Assembly (NCBI RefSeq): GCF_030813055.1
Contig: NZ_JAUSTW010000009.1
Coordinates: 62,001-126,000, forward strand
Reading direction: 5' to 3'
DNA from: Neobacillus ginsengisoli
GTDB taxonomy: Bacteria; Bacillota; Bacilli; Bacillales_B; DSM-18226
DNA length: 64,000 bases
Made by a program: the position numbers and the translations under genes. Below the pieces are notes generated by a model that was not told the DNA's origin, ran no database searches, and saw only the letters and a program-made list of their open reading frames with translations. The stretch's first letter is position 1; every line of letters starts with the position of its first letter. Positions 17,364 to 25,388 of this stretch are shown here, in pieces.

Positions 17364-17633
17364 ATGTCAAACGAACCACAAGAACAACCTCAAGAACAGC
17401 CTCAAGAACAACTTCAAGAAAATAGCCAAACTCTGAAAAATGAGATTAAAAATGAATTAAAAGAAGAATTTAGCAATTTTCGTAAAAAAAGAAAACATCG
17501 GGTAATCTATTCTGTATGTGTCTTCGCTCTAGGAGTGTTGATCGGCTTTGGCGGCGGAATGGCTTCTCATTTGGACCATCACTTTGGTCACGGTTATGAT
17601 CACGTTCAAAAATGGCATCATATTCGAAAATAG
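17364..17633 (+). CDS. small Gln-rich, single-span membrane protein with His-rich tail
   Basis: The 89-residue protein has three regions: a repeat of PQEQ/LQEN units (residues 4-21), a charged helix (NEIKNELKEEFSNFRKKRKHR, about 26-46, seen as separate acidic and basic halves), one membrane span (about 48-66, glycine-rich GFGGG end), and a His-rich tail (HLDHHFGHGYDHVQKWHH) that could bind metal. Positive-inside rule puts the N-terminus in the cytosol and the His tail outside. The start follows GGAGGTGAGGG. No family is recognised. A hairpin follows, then the PhoP-regulated phosphatase gene. Confidence 0.65.
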   Translation: MSNEPQEQPQEQPQEQLQENSQTLKNEIKNELKEEFSNFRKKRKHRVIYSVCVFALGVLIGFGGGMASHLDHHFGHGYDHVQKWHHIRK

Positions 17634-17645
17634 AAATTCACCTTC

Positions 17646-17676
17646 ACAGTCTGGAGAGAGCGTCTCTCCAGGCTGT
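17646..17676. repeat. long hairpin after the His-tail gene
   Basis: ACAGTCTGGAGAGA pairs with TCTCTCCAGGCTGT around GCG (one G-T pair). The downstream T run is missing, so termination is possible but not certain. Confidence 0.55.
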
Positions 17677-17744
17677 ATAGGTTCTAAAAACAAGTACTTG
17701 AATCAATTTCTTCAAAAATTTTTGTTTTCACCAGAAGTAAAATA

Positions 17745-17805
17745 TTTACACTTATTTAACTATTCAAATACAATAAATTAACTCCCCCTTAACAAGCAAA
17801 GTATA
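17745..17805 (+). promoter_or_regulatory. PhoP-box array upstream of the secreted phosphatase
   Basis: Hexamers TTTACA, TTAACT, AATACA, TTAACT, TTAACA and AGTATA follow one another with an exact 11-bp period (starts 17745, 17756, 17767, 17778, 17789, 17800). The B. subtilis PhoP box is TT(A/C/T)A(C/T)A repeated every 11 bp; TTTACA and TTAACA match fully, the TTAACT pair in five of six positions, and the other two are weaker. The array ends about 43 bases before the start codon. Phosphate-starvation control by PhoPR is the direct inference. Confidence 0.75.
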
Positions 17806-17848
17806 TTTTTATATTGTGTTTATTAAATTGCTTAGGGAGTTGAAGTAA

Positions 17849-19429
17849 ATGGATTCGAGAAAAATGAAATCTAAGAAAACCGCACTTGGTCTTGCTACTG
17901 GTGTCCTTGCATTGAGCAGTCTTTTTGCAACACCAAGTTTTGCAGCAACACCGAAAACTACTACTACCATAAATAGTGCTAGTCACCACTACAACCAAAT
18001 CAAACATGTTTTATTAATTAGTGTAGACGGCATGCATGCAAAAGACCTTGCGAACTACATAAAAAACAATCCTAATTCCAATATGGCTGCTTTAAGCAAT
18101 CATGGAATTACCTACTCAAATGCATCAACTTCAAAGCCTTCAGACTCATTCCCAGGCTTGTTGTCTATGGTAACGGGCGGCTCTCCAAACTCAACAGGTG
18201 TATTTTATGATAACAGCTATGATAGAAAGCTTTTACCTCCTAGCGCATGGAATATGGGTGATAAACCAGGTACGAATGTTCTGTACGACGAGACTATTGA
18301 TAATGATTTGAACAAAATTGATGGCGGCGGCGGTATCAATCCAGCTATGCTGCCACGTGACCCTGAGACAAAACAGCCGGTATATCCTCACAATTATGTA
18401 AGGGTAAATACTATTTTTGAAGTGATCAAAAATGCAGGAATGCACACTGCATGGGCGGATAAGCATTTGGCATATGATTTAGTGAATGGTCCGTCCGGCA
18501 AAGGTGTGGAAGATTTGTATACACCTGAAATCGCAGCCAATGGTGATGCCACGAAGAGCATCGCTACAACTGAAGTAAATGATGATTTAAAAGTAAAGGC
18601 TATTCAGAATGAAATTGACGGAAAAGATCATACAGGAACAAAATCCTCTCCGGTACCTGCAATGTTTGGTATGAACTTTCAAGAAGTCAGCGTAGCGCAA
18701 AAACTTCCTGGGAATGGTTATATAGATGGCAACGGAACATTTAGTACAGGTCTGGCAGATGCTATGAAACACACAGATGATTCTATCGGCAAAATTGTAA
18801 ATGAATTAAAGGATAAAAATCTGTATGCTTCTACCATGATCGTTCTAACTGCCAAACACGGACAAGCTCCTATGGATCCCGCTAAATTAAAAATAACAGA
18901 TGAAAGCCTGATTACTGCAGGTGTTCCATCTAATCTGATTGCCCAATTGACTACCGATGATATCGGTATGATTTGGCTGACCGACCAATCTAAAACAGCT
19001 GAAGTGGTGTCTGCGATCAATAAGAATAAGGAAAAAGCGAACATTAAGGAAGTAACTTCCTATGTTACATCCCGTTCAAAATGGCTTTTCAATAATCCTG
19101 CTACGGATTCGAGAGTGCCTGATATTATCATTCAACCAAATGATGGAGTCATCTACACAAAACCAGGTAAAAAGATTGCTGAACATGGCGGTTTTAGCAA
19201 AGATGATACAAATGTTGCTTTATTAGTATCATTTGCGGGAATGGGAAAAGGAATGAAAAAATCTGATTCTGTCCTAACAACTCAAATTGCACCGACAATT
19301 TTAAAAGCACTTGGATTAAATCCTCGTGCGCTTCAAGCGGTAAAGAAGGAACATACACAGGTATTACCTGGAATTGAAAAAGAATTAGTTGAGAAGAAAG
19401 ATAAAGATGGAGAAAAAGATAGACAATAA
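17849..19429 (+). CDS. secreted alkaline phosphatase superfamily phosphodiesterase/nucleotide pyrophosphatase
   Basis: The 526-residue protein has a signal peptide (residues 1-32, SFA-A cleavage) and a type I phosphodiesterase fold. LLISVDGMHAKDL carries the first metal Asp, SKPSDSFPGLLSMVTGG the region with the Ser/Thr nucleophile, LTAKHGQAPMD and KKIAEHGGFS later metal ligands. Substrate (nucleotides, phosphodiesters, lipids) is not known. The C-terminus is Lys/Glu/Asp-rich. An array of PhoP boxes lies upstream, so it should be made under phosphate limitation to scavenge phosphate outside the cell. AGGGAG precedes the ATG. Two hairpins follow. Confidence 0.88.
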   Translation: MDSRKMKSKKTALGLATGVLALSSLFATPSFAATPKTTTTINSASHHYNQIKHVLLISVDGMHAKDLANYIKNNPNSNMAALSNHGITYSNASTSKPSDSFPGLLSMVTGGSPNSTGVFYDNSYDRKLLPPSAWNMGDKPGTNVLYDETIDNDLNKIDGGGGINPAMLPRDPETKQPVYPHNYVRVNTIFEVIKNAGMHTAWADKHLAYDLVNGPSGKGVEDLYTPEIAANGDATKSIATTEVNDDLKVKAIQNEIDGKDHTGTKSSPVPAMFGMNFQEVSVAQKLPGNGYIDGNGTFSTGLADAMKHTDDSIGKIVNELKDKNLYASTMIVLTAKHGQAPMDPAKLKITDESLITAGVPSNLIAQLTTDDIGMIWLTDQSKTAEVVSAINKNKEKANIKEVTSYVTSRSKWLFNNPATDSRVPDIIIQPNDGVIYTKPGKKIAEHGGFSKDDTNVALLVSFAGMGKGMKKSDSVLTTQIAPTILKALGLNPRALQAVKKEHTQVLPGIEKELVEKKDKDGEKDRQ

Positions 19430-19444
19430 AGAAGGAACACAACA

Positions 19445-19470
19445 GCCGAGGACTAGTCCTCGGGGGATTT
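19445..19470 (+). terminator. terminator of the phosphatase gene
   Basis: CCGAGGACTAGTCCTCGG is a perfect palindrome followed by GGGATTTT. Confidence 0.7.
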
Positions 19471-19514
19471 TCAATCAATTTAGTTCAAACAGATTTCTTC
19501 ACTATTGCACCAAA

Positions 19515-19554
19515 ACCGACAAAGGAGTGTCATTGTGACACTCCTTTGTCGGTT
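19515..19554. repeat. 18-bp perfect hairpin
   Basis: ACCGACAAAGGAGTGTCA and TGACACTCCTTTGTCGGT flank a TTG loop. Perfect pairing over 18 bp without a clear T run; it could be a second terminator or a remnant of a repeat element. Confidence 0.6.
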
Positions 19555-19591
19555 CTTCATATTCTTTTAAAAGTTTAAATTGAAGGTCGCT

Positions 19592-19775
19592 TCAAACTAA
19601 ATTATTCATTACTTTTGATCCATCAATCTCAAAAAAAGACCCCATCCTGAAGAGCTTCTTAAAATCTTTAATGGATTTAGACTGAGCTTCTATTAACTAA
19701 AATAGCTTTGTATTTGGTGGAATAAATTCTAACCGTATTAGTAACAATATCTAAATCAACCTCTTTATCTTGAAG
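19592..19775 (-). pseudogene. possible decayed gene fragment
   Basis: On the minus strand two adjacent reading frames join at about 19680: the first reads DKEVDLDIVTNTVRIY and YKAILVN, ending in TAA, the second reads KSIKDFKKLFRMGSFFEI and ends in TGA. The codon pattern looks like real protein but there is no start, no ribosome binding site, and I do not recognise the family. A frameshifted relic is the best guess. Confidence 0.25.
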
Positions 19776-19875
19776 TCATTAAAGGACTAATAACCATATG
19801 TTAATTGCATGGTTGATGTTTGTGGTTGTAGTCATAAATGTAAAATATTATTAATTATTTCAGGTGAGGTGGCTT

Positions 19876-20610
19876 ATGCGCCGTCGTTTGATGCGTTGGC
19901 CCGTTCGGATAGTCGGTTTCATTATAGTCCTGTTCGTGCTATTGTGGTATAGTATTTATTATTATTTTACTAGCGTAAACAACATTGCTTACAAGGTACG
20001 CCAAAACGTTGCCGCGAGAGTAGCGTCTGAACACAGCCATTTTCTGAACTATGATCAAATCCCCAAAATGTATATCGATGCGGTTGTGGCTACCGAGGAT
20101 CGAAACTTTTTTTCGAATATCGGGATTGATCCTATCGGCATTGGACGTTCTGTGTACATTGATGTAAAGAACAAAAAGTATGCACAAGGTGGTTCGACCA
20201 TCACACAACAACTCGTTCACAACGCTCTGCTCAGTGGTTACCAAAAGACCTTACGTTGGAAGGTAGTCGAAATGCTTTACGCCATTGGGCTATACGACAC
20301 AATGACCAAGAAAGAAATATTTTCGCAGTATGCAAATGACATTTATTTTGGTGAAGGCGCATATGGGTTGTACGATGCATCAGAAACGTACTTCGGCAAA
20401 TCTCCAGCTGAACTCAATGATGGTGAATTGACTATGCTTGCCGGAATACCAAATGCTCCGAATGTATACGATCCTTTCTATTCCTTAACCCTTGCGAAAG
20501 AACGTCAGAAGGTAGTTCTACTCAACATGGTGGATTCAGGAAAGATTATACAGTCTCAGGCAAATATAATTTTGATGGAACCGATTCGACTAAAGCAGCA
20601 CCGTATATAA
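19876..20610 (+). CDS. monofunctional biosynthetic peptidoglycan transglycosylase (GT51)
   Basis: A 244-residue protein with an Arg-rich N-terminus, one membrane span (about 9-29) and a single GT51 domain outside. VVATEDRNFFSNIGIDPIG holds the catalytic Glu, GGSTITQQLVHNALL is the second motif and KKEIFSQYANDIYFGEGAYG the following ones; no transpeptidase domain follows. It polymerises lipid II into glycan strands. The start at 19876 follows GGTGAGGTGG; GTG at 19864 is the alternative. It is a single gene with a terminator. Confidence 0.88.
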   Translation: MRRRLMRWPVRIVGFIIVLFVLLWYSIYYYFTSVNNIAYKVRQNVAARVASEHSHFLNYDQIPKMYIDAVVATEDRNFFSNIGIDPIGIGRSVYIDVKNKKYAQGGSTITQQLVHNALLSGYQKTLRWKVVEMLYAIGLYDTMTKKEIFSQYANDIYFGEGAYGLYDASETYFGKSPAELNDGELTMLAGIPNAPNVYDPFYSLTLAKERQKVVLLNMVDSGKIIQSQANIILMEPIRLKQHRI

Positions 20611-20613
20611 AAC

Positions 20614-20652
20614 AAAGCAGGCACCTTACGTTGAGATGTCTGCTTTTAATTT
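20614..20652 (+). terminator. terminator of the transglycosylase gene
   Basis: AAAGCAGGCA pairs with TGTCTGCTTT around a loop of about 13 bases, then TAATTTTG. Confidence 0.6.
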
Positions 20653-20788
20653 TGTAAAGAGTGGTATCATTTATATTTTTTTCAAGAGTGTAACCGTAAT
20701 GCCAAAAACTGTTGAAAAAGCCTTTAAATATGAAATCAACAGAAATTCTTTTATAATTTATCTATTAGCTTAAGAAGGAGAATAAAAA

Positions 20789-21085
20789 ATGAATCAAAAT
20801 AATGCTCAAGAAAGAATAATCCAAAGTTATCAACGGGATGAAAAAATGATGATCCTTATCTTTGCACAATGGTGTATCAATCATAATCTGAACCCGGAGG
20901 GGTTATATTTAACGGCATATCCGGACCAACACAATAACCATGCGTTGAAGGAAGCAATTGAGTTAACGGTGCCCAAAGAGGAAGCAGGAGAAATTGCCGA
21001 CGATACCTTGCTTGGTGTTTTATCATTGTTTGGAAATGAGGATTTGGCATTTGTCGTTACGGAAGAAATTCGTAAATTGAAATGA
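20789..21085 (+). CDS. small cytosolic protein of unknown function
   Basis: The 98-residue protein begins after a good AGAAGGAGAA site. It is helical, has no membrane segment, and contains LIFAQWCINHNLNPEGLYL and an acidic middle (KEEAGEIADDTLLGVLS). I do not recognise the family. It is a single gene between the transglycosylase and a tRNA-like RNA; no terminator is evident. Confidence 0.62.
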   Translation: MNQNNAQERIIQSYQRDEKMMILIFAQWCINHNLNPEGLYLTAYPDQHNNHALKEAIELTVPKEEAGEIADDTLLGVLSLFGNEDLAFVVTEEIRKLK

Positions 21086-21138
21086 ATTAAACATTTTATT
21101 CGTGAATAATTATCCAGTTTATGTTCAAAATAAAAACA

Positions 21139-21222
21139 GGACTTGTAGCTCAATGGTAGAGCAACCTGCAGTTATTGATGTTAACTATAGTGTATCTTGC
21201 GGGTTCAAATCCCGCCAAGTCC
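21139..21222 (+). tRNA. tRNA-like gene with abnormal anticodon region (possible tRNA-Ile(GAT) pseudogene or tRNA-like RNA)
   Basis: Acceptor GGACTTG/CAAGTCC (7 bp, perfect), D arm GCTC-AATGGTA-GAGC and T arm GCGGG-TTCAAAT-CCCGC are all canonical. The part between D and T stems is 36 bases instead of 22-23. It holds a 5-bp stem AGTTA/TAACT with a 7-base loop TTGATGT, which would show anticodon GAT (21177-21179, Ile). Seven bases precede this stem where one is normal, and 12 follow it; extra pairs (CTG/TAG) may lengthen the arm. No CCA is encoded and a T run follows at once. All elbow features are intact, so it may be a stable RNA rather than a working adaptor. Confidence 0.6.
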
Positions 21223-21254
21223 TTTTTTGCATTCTCTATGTGTTCAAATAGTGC

Positions 21255-21519
21255 CTAAGCAATCTCCTCTTTTGTATTTATGTGTCTCTTATCGATAACA
21301 GTTAAATGATCCCAAAATACTCTTCCAATACAACGGTTGCGCCAAGCGACTTTTTCTCCATATTCCAGTTCTTCTGCAGTATGATCATAATAACCCTGAC
21401 TTTGTACCTGTTTGTTAATTTCCTTAAGTCTTTTTTTCTATGTCCAACTCAGTTTTATTTAATTCCCGATAACAAGAGCAAATAAATCCCTTTGCTTCTT
21501 TAAGTCAAAGAGGAAACAT
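21255..21519 (-). pseudogene. nos: nitric oxide synthase oxygenase (nos) relic
   Basis: On the minus strand, from an ATG at 21519 followed by an early TGA, one frame reads KEAKGFICSCYRELNKTELD; after a one-base shift in an A run the next frame reads YYDHTAEELEYGEKVAWRN and RCIGRVFWDHLTVIDKRHI, then TAG at 21255-21257. This is the N-terminus of bacterial NOS, whose heme-thiolate motif is WRNxxRCIGRxFW; two residues before the Cys are missing here. Only about 85 of some 360 residues remain. A frameshift, lost codons, a stop and the missing heme/pterin domain make it non-functional. Confidence 0.72.
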
Positions 21520-21528
21520 ATATGCTTT

Positions 21529-21558
21529 TGAATAAAATTTACCATTCTACACATACTT
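21529..21558 (+). promoter_or_regulatory. sigma-G-like forespore promoter of the first ger operon
   Basis: TGAATA (21529-21534), a 17-base spacer, and CATACTT (21552-21558) match the sigma-G consensus (TGAATA, CATACTA) with one mismatch, and lie 28 bases before the gerA-type start. Germinant receptors are classically sigma-G genes. Confidence 0.65.
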
Positions 21559-21585
21559 AGAAAAAAGTTTTTTTGAGGGTTGCCA

Positions 21586-23061
21586 ATGATGGAAAAATCA
21601 CCTAATACTGCAAAAGAGGATCAAAATTGGGTTGAACGTTTATCGAAATCAAATGACTTTGTGCATGAACACACGTCTTTAATCGAAGGGCATCCTTTTT
21701 GGCTTTCCTATTATCGGACACTGATTTCATCAGACATCCTCCATAAAGATGTTTTGCCCTATTTACAAGAGCAGCTTTTATTGGAGGAATTAAAAAGCAA
21801 AATCCCTGTACAACAGATTATTTATACAAAAGATGCGACGGAAATCATCCAGAGCATCATGAATGGATATTTGGCCATTCAACACGATCAGCACGATGTA
21901 GCTTGCCTATTAATCAATATTGCGAACAGTAAATTTCGAGATGTTGGTATGCCAACAATGGAAGCCTCTGCTGTCGGTCCACAAGTGGGCTTTATTGAAG
22001 AATTAGACACCAATATTAATCTAATTCGAAAAAGAATACCCATACCTGAGCTGATCGTAACGGAAATGAAAGTTGGTGAACTATCAAAGACAAGAGTGGC
22101 AGTTTTGTATCTTGATGGGATTGCCAATCCCGAAAATGTAAATACAGTCATTCAAAGAATAAAAGATGTGCAGTATGATCACATTCTGGATAGTTCTTAT
22201 CTATCTTCGATGATTGAGGACAATTCTAATTCTTTGTTTCCACAATCAATCTCAACTGAAAGAGCGGATCGTGTTGCGGCAGGCCTTACAGAAGGAAAAA
22301 TTATCATTGCTGTCGATGGATCACCCAATTTAGTTATTGTTCCTGTTACCATAATTGAATCTTTTATAGCCATGGAAGATTATAGTTATTCCTGGATCAT
22401 TGGTAATTTTTTTCGGATTTTACGATTGATTGCTTTGTTCATTTCAATGCTGGCAAGTCCAATGTATGTTGCTATCATGACATATCATTATGAATTGATT
22501 CCTGCCCGTTTATTGGAAACGCTGGTTGGTTCTCGGGCCTCTGTTCCCTTCCCCCCTTTTTTAGAGGCAATATTTTTAGAATTAATGATCGAAATGGTAA
22601 AAGAGGCAGGAATCCGCTTACCCTTAAAAATCGGTCAATCTCTGGGAGTTGTAGGGGGTATTGTAATTGGCCAAGCTGTCGTTGAAGCGGGGTTAACAAG
22701 TAATGTATTGCTAATTTTAGTGGGACTCGGTACATTATCTTCGTATACCTCCCCTATCTATAAATTTAGCAACACTGTCCGCTTTATTAAATTTCCTGTA
22801 ATTTTACTCTCCCAATGGTTTGGTTTGTTTGGGGTGTTTATTGGTTTCCAAATTTTTAGTGTTCATTTACTTCGGTTAACCTCACTCGGGCGTCCCTATA
22901 TTAGCAGTTTTCCATTACGGTTAACTTCAATACAAGATCTATGGGTTAGACTTCCTTTTTCTATGCAAAAAGGAAACCCAACCAATTTAAGACCGCAAAA
23001 GAAGAAAAAATCAACTGGCAAGGGAAAAAACCCAGAGCCAGTGAACGATTTTTATGAATAA
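21586..23061 (+). CDS. spore germination receptor subunit A (GerA/GerKA family)
   Basis: About 491 residues: a hydrophilic N-terminal domain (1-255) and a membrane domain with 5-6 spans (about 260-450). Family marks are GPQVGFIEELDTNINLIRKR, RVAVLYLDGIANPENV, PQSISTERADRVAAGL and VPFPPFLEAIFLELMIEM, then a basic C-terminal tail (PQKKKKSTGKGK). It forms the inner-membrane germinant receptor with subunits B and C. The start at 21586 or 21589 follows GAGGG. First gene of an ABC operon, 19 bases before subunit B, behind a sigma-G-like promoter. The germinant cannot be told from sequence. Confidence 0.93.
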   Translation: MMEKSPNTAKEDQNWVERLSKSNDFVHEHTSLIEGHPFWLSYYRTLISSDILHKDVLPYLQEQLLLEELKSKIPVQQIIYTKDATEIIQSIMNGYLAIQHDQHDVACLLINIANSKFRDVGMPTMEASAVGPQVGFIEELDTNINLIRKRIPIPELIVTEMKVGELSKTRVAVLYLDGIANPENVNTVIQRIKDVQYDHILDSSYLSSMIEDNSNSLFPQSISTERADRVAAGLTEGKIIIAVDGSPNLVIVPVTIIESFIAMEDYSYSWIIGNFFRILRLIALFISMLASPMYVAIMTYHYELIPARLLETLVGSRASVPFPPFLEAIFLELMIEMVKEAGIRLPLKIGQSLGVVGGIVIGQAVVEAGLTSNVLLILVGLGTLSSYTSPIYKFSNTVRFIKFPVILLSQWFGLFGVFIGFQIFSVHLLRLTSLGRPYISSFPLRLTSIQDLWVRLPFSMQKGNPTNLRPQKKKKSTGKGKNPEPVNDFYE

Positions 23062-23080
23062 ATCGTAAAGGGGTATTCAC

Positions 23081-24166
23081 TTGCAAGCGAATATTAGGCA
23101 TCAAGTTTCTCCCTTTTTAGTCTTTTTTATTGTCTACAATTCGCAGGTTGGTGTTGGCATTTTAGGATTCCAAAGAACCATTGCCGTGAAAGCAGGCTAT
23201 GATGCGTGGATTGGTGTTTTAGCAGCAGGATGCATCGTTCAAGTGTTCATTTGGATTATGTATAAACTGCTGGGAAAAACTGATGGAGATATTGTCGATG
23301 TTCATTCAACAATTTTTGGAAATGTTCTAGGTAAATTTTTCAGCTTGATCATCATGATCTATTACTGGTTGGCAAGCGTATCCGTCTTAGTTGGGTATAT
23401 CAAGATTATTAAGGTATGGATGTTCCCTACCCTTCCCTCATGGATTCTTTCTACCTTAATTTTGCTTTTGGTATATTACTCTGTGTCCGGAGGATTTAGA
23501 ACGGTTGTCGGTATATCTTTTACGTCTTTCATTTTTCCGCAAATCATGTTAATCATCCTTTATATTTTCCCATTAAAAACTGCTCATTTTTCAAATTTAT
23601 TACCGATTATGAATCATTCCTTCATTGAACTATTGGATTCGATCAAAAGCTCGATGTATACATTGGCGGGAACTGAGGCTTTACTGATGTACTATCCATT
23701 TATAAGGGATGCTAAATCCTCCCAAAAATTTGCTCACTTAGGAGTTCTGTTTACTTCCTTGTTATATACAATTTCAGCTATTGTTTCCTTTACTTTTTAT
23801 AGCGAAAATCAGTTAAGTGAAAACATTTGGCCGGAATTATCTTTAACAAAGATTATTCGTCTTTCTTATTTGGAACGTTTTGAGTACTTATATATCTCGA
23901 TGTATTTAATTATTGTTATTGCATTGATTGCACTTTTATTATGGTGCTCTACTAGAGGGTTAAAAAGGATTTTTAATAAAAAGCAAAAGTATTTTTTACT
24001 CGTCCTTAGCATTCTAAGTGTGATTCTATCACAATTAATAAACGATCAAATCAAGGAAATTCTAGATAAATACGTCACGCAATTAAATTTATGGATATTT
24101 TATGGTTATATTCCTATTCTCTTGCTTATTTTCACCGTGCTAAAAAGGGGTAATCAAAATGGTTAA
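23081..24166 (+). CDS. spore germination receptor subunit B (GerB family permease)
   Basis: 361 residues with about 10 membrane spans, of the APC-type endospore germination permease family, opening with HQVSPFLVFFIVYNSQVGVGILGFQ. This subunit is thought to carry the germinant-binding site. The start is TTG with AAAGGGG upstream. Its 3' end overlaps subunit C by 8 bases, showing translational coupling in the ABC operon. Confidence 0.93.
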   Translation: MQANIRHQVSPFLVFFIVYNSQVGVGILGFQRTIAVKAGYDAWIGVLAAGCIVQVFIWIMYKLLGKTDGDIVDVHSTIFGNVLGKFFSLIIMIYYWLASVSVLVGYIKIIKVWMFPTLPSWILSTLILLLVYYSVSGGFRTVVGISFTSFIFPQIMLIILYIFPLKTAHFSNLLPIMNHSFIELLDSIKSSMYTLAGTEALLMYYPFIRDAKSSQKFAHLGVLFTSLLYTISAIVSFTFYSENQLSENIWPELSLTKIIRLSYLERFEYLYISMYLIIVIALIALLLWCSTRGLKRIFNKKQKYFLLVLSILSVILSQLINDQIKEILDKYVTQLNLWIFYGYIPILLLIFTVLKRGNQNG

Positions 24167-25244
24167 ACGATCATCATTAGGATTATTGGTCGTTAGTTTA
24201 TTATTATCCGGATGTTCAATGATCCCGACCAATATTGTCAATGAATTAAATATGTTGCAGGGTGTAGGATATGATTTGGCAGGAAAGAAGATCATAAAGG
24301 GAACCTTTACCTATCCAGCTTATAAAAAGGATAAAACTTCTACAACTGTAGTCAAAACAAGCTTAGGAGAAACAAGTAAAGAAATTCGAATAAACATTAA
24401 TAGTGAATCTCGATACCCGGTAGTTAGCGGACAGCTTCGATTAGCGCTTTATGGCAAATCGCTTGCAAAAAAAGGGATTTATGATATGGTTGATACCTTA
24501 AACCGTGATCCTTCTATCGGAAGTCTAGTTCAAGTGGCGATTGTTGATGGCGATTCGAACGCTTTATTCAAGATAGGAAAATTCAAAACGGAAAATGTTT
24601 CGTTGTACGTCCAGGAAATGCTTGACCAAATCATGAAATCAGGCAATCTCCCTCGAACTGATTTACAATCATTTCTATTTCAATTAAATCAAATCGGGCA
24701 GGATCCCTATTTGCCCTTAATCAAACAGGAAAAAGATAACATCAAAATTAGTGGAATTGCCATACTTAGAGATGATCAATTAGTCACCACTCTGCCATTT
24801 GAAGATCTATTCATTTTTAAATGTTTGGTTGACAAATATAAGTATGGGTTACATCAATTCATTTTAGAAAATGGTGAAAAGCTCGTACTTGATAATCTTA
24901 ATTCAAAAGCAAACTATCAAGTAAAAACAGTAAATGGAAATCCTGAATTCACCATAAATATAAAAGTGAATTCAAGACTTCTGGAATTCACTTCTCCAAA
25001 GAAAAAAAGGGTCCCGATAGATAAAAAAAAGATTCAAAACCAAGTTGATAAGCAATTAGAAAAAAACGCTTTAAAAATCATCCATCAATTTAAAGACAAT
25101 GATGTGGACCCAATAGGTTTAGGTGCTATATATAAAGAGCATTATCGCGGTTTTAACGAAAAGCATTGGAAAACTGTCTACCCCTCTGCCAAGGTTCATG
25201 TAAATGTGCAAGTAGCAATAGAACAATCTGGTATTATCGATTAA
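24159..25244 (+). CDS. spore germination receptor lipoprotein subunit C (Ger(x)C family)
   Basis: 361 residues with a lipoprotein signal peptide ending LLLSGC (Cys about residue 20) and the Ger(x)C domains; YPVVSGQLRLALYGKSLAKKG and GLGAIYKEHYRGFNEKHW are typical. The protein is a lipid-anchored outer-leaflet subunit of the receptor. Last gene of the operon, with a terminator about 20 bases on. Confidence 0.93.
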   Translation: MVKRSSLGLLVVSLLLSGCSMIPTNIVNELNMLQGVGYDLAGKKIIKGTFTYPAYKKDKTSTTVVKTSLGETSKEIRININSESRYPVVSGQLRLALYGKSLAKKGIYDMVDTLNRDPSIGSLVQVAIVDGDSNALFKIGKFKTENVSLYVQEMLDQIMKSGNLPRTDLQSFLFQLNQIGQDPYLPLIKQEKDNIKISGIAILRDDQLVTTLPFEDLFIFKCLVDKYKYGLHQFILENGEKLVLDNLNSKANYQVKTVNGNPEFTINIKVNSRLLEFTSPKKKRVPIDKKKIQNQVDKQLEKNALKIIHQFKDNDVDPIGLGAIYKEHYRGFNEKHWKTVYPSAKVHVNVQVAIEQSGIID

Positions 25245-25264
25245 AACTCATTTAAGATTTTATT

Positions 25265-25325
25265 AAAAAAGACCATAATAATGGATACAGATTTTTAATT
25301 TACCCATGATTATGGTCTTTTTTCG
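25265..25325. terminator. shared terminator between the two ger operons
   Basis: AAAAAAGACCATAAT and ATTATGGTCTTTTTT form a stem around a longer loop with A and T runs on both sides, so it can stop transcription from either converging operon. Confidence 0.78.
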
Positions 25326-25388
25326 TTTTTATTAATGGCTATTTTCGCATAGTTTGATATAATAACAAAGTTTAAGAAAAGAGCTTAA

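Noticed and set aside
17364..17430. Short tandem repeat considered as a CRISPR-like array
   Set aside because: It is the coding repeat for PQEQ units; there are no spacers.
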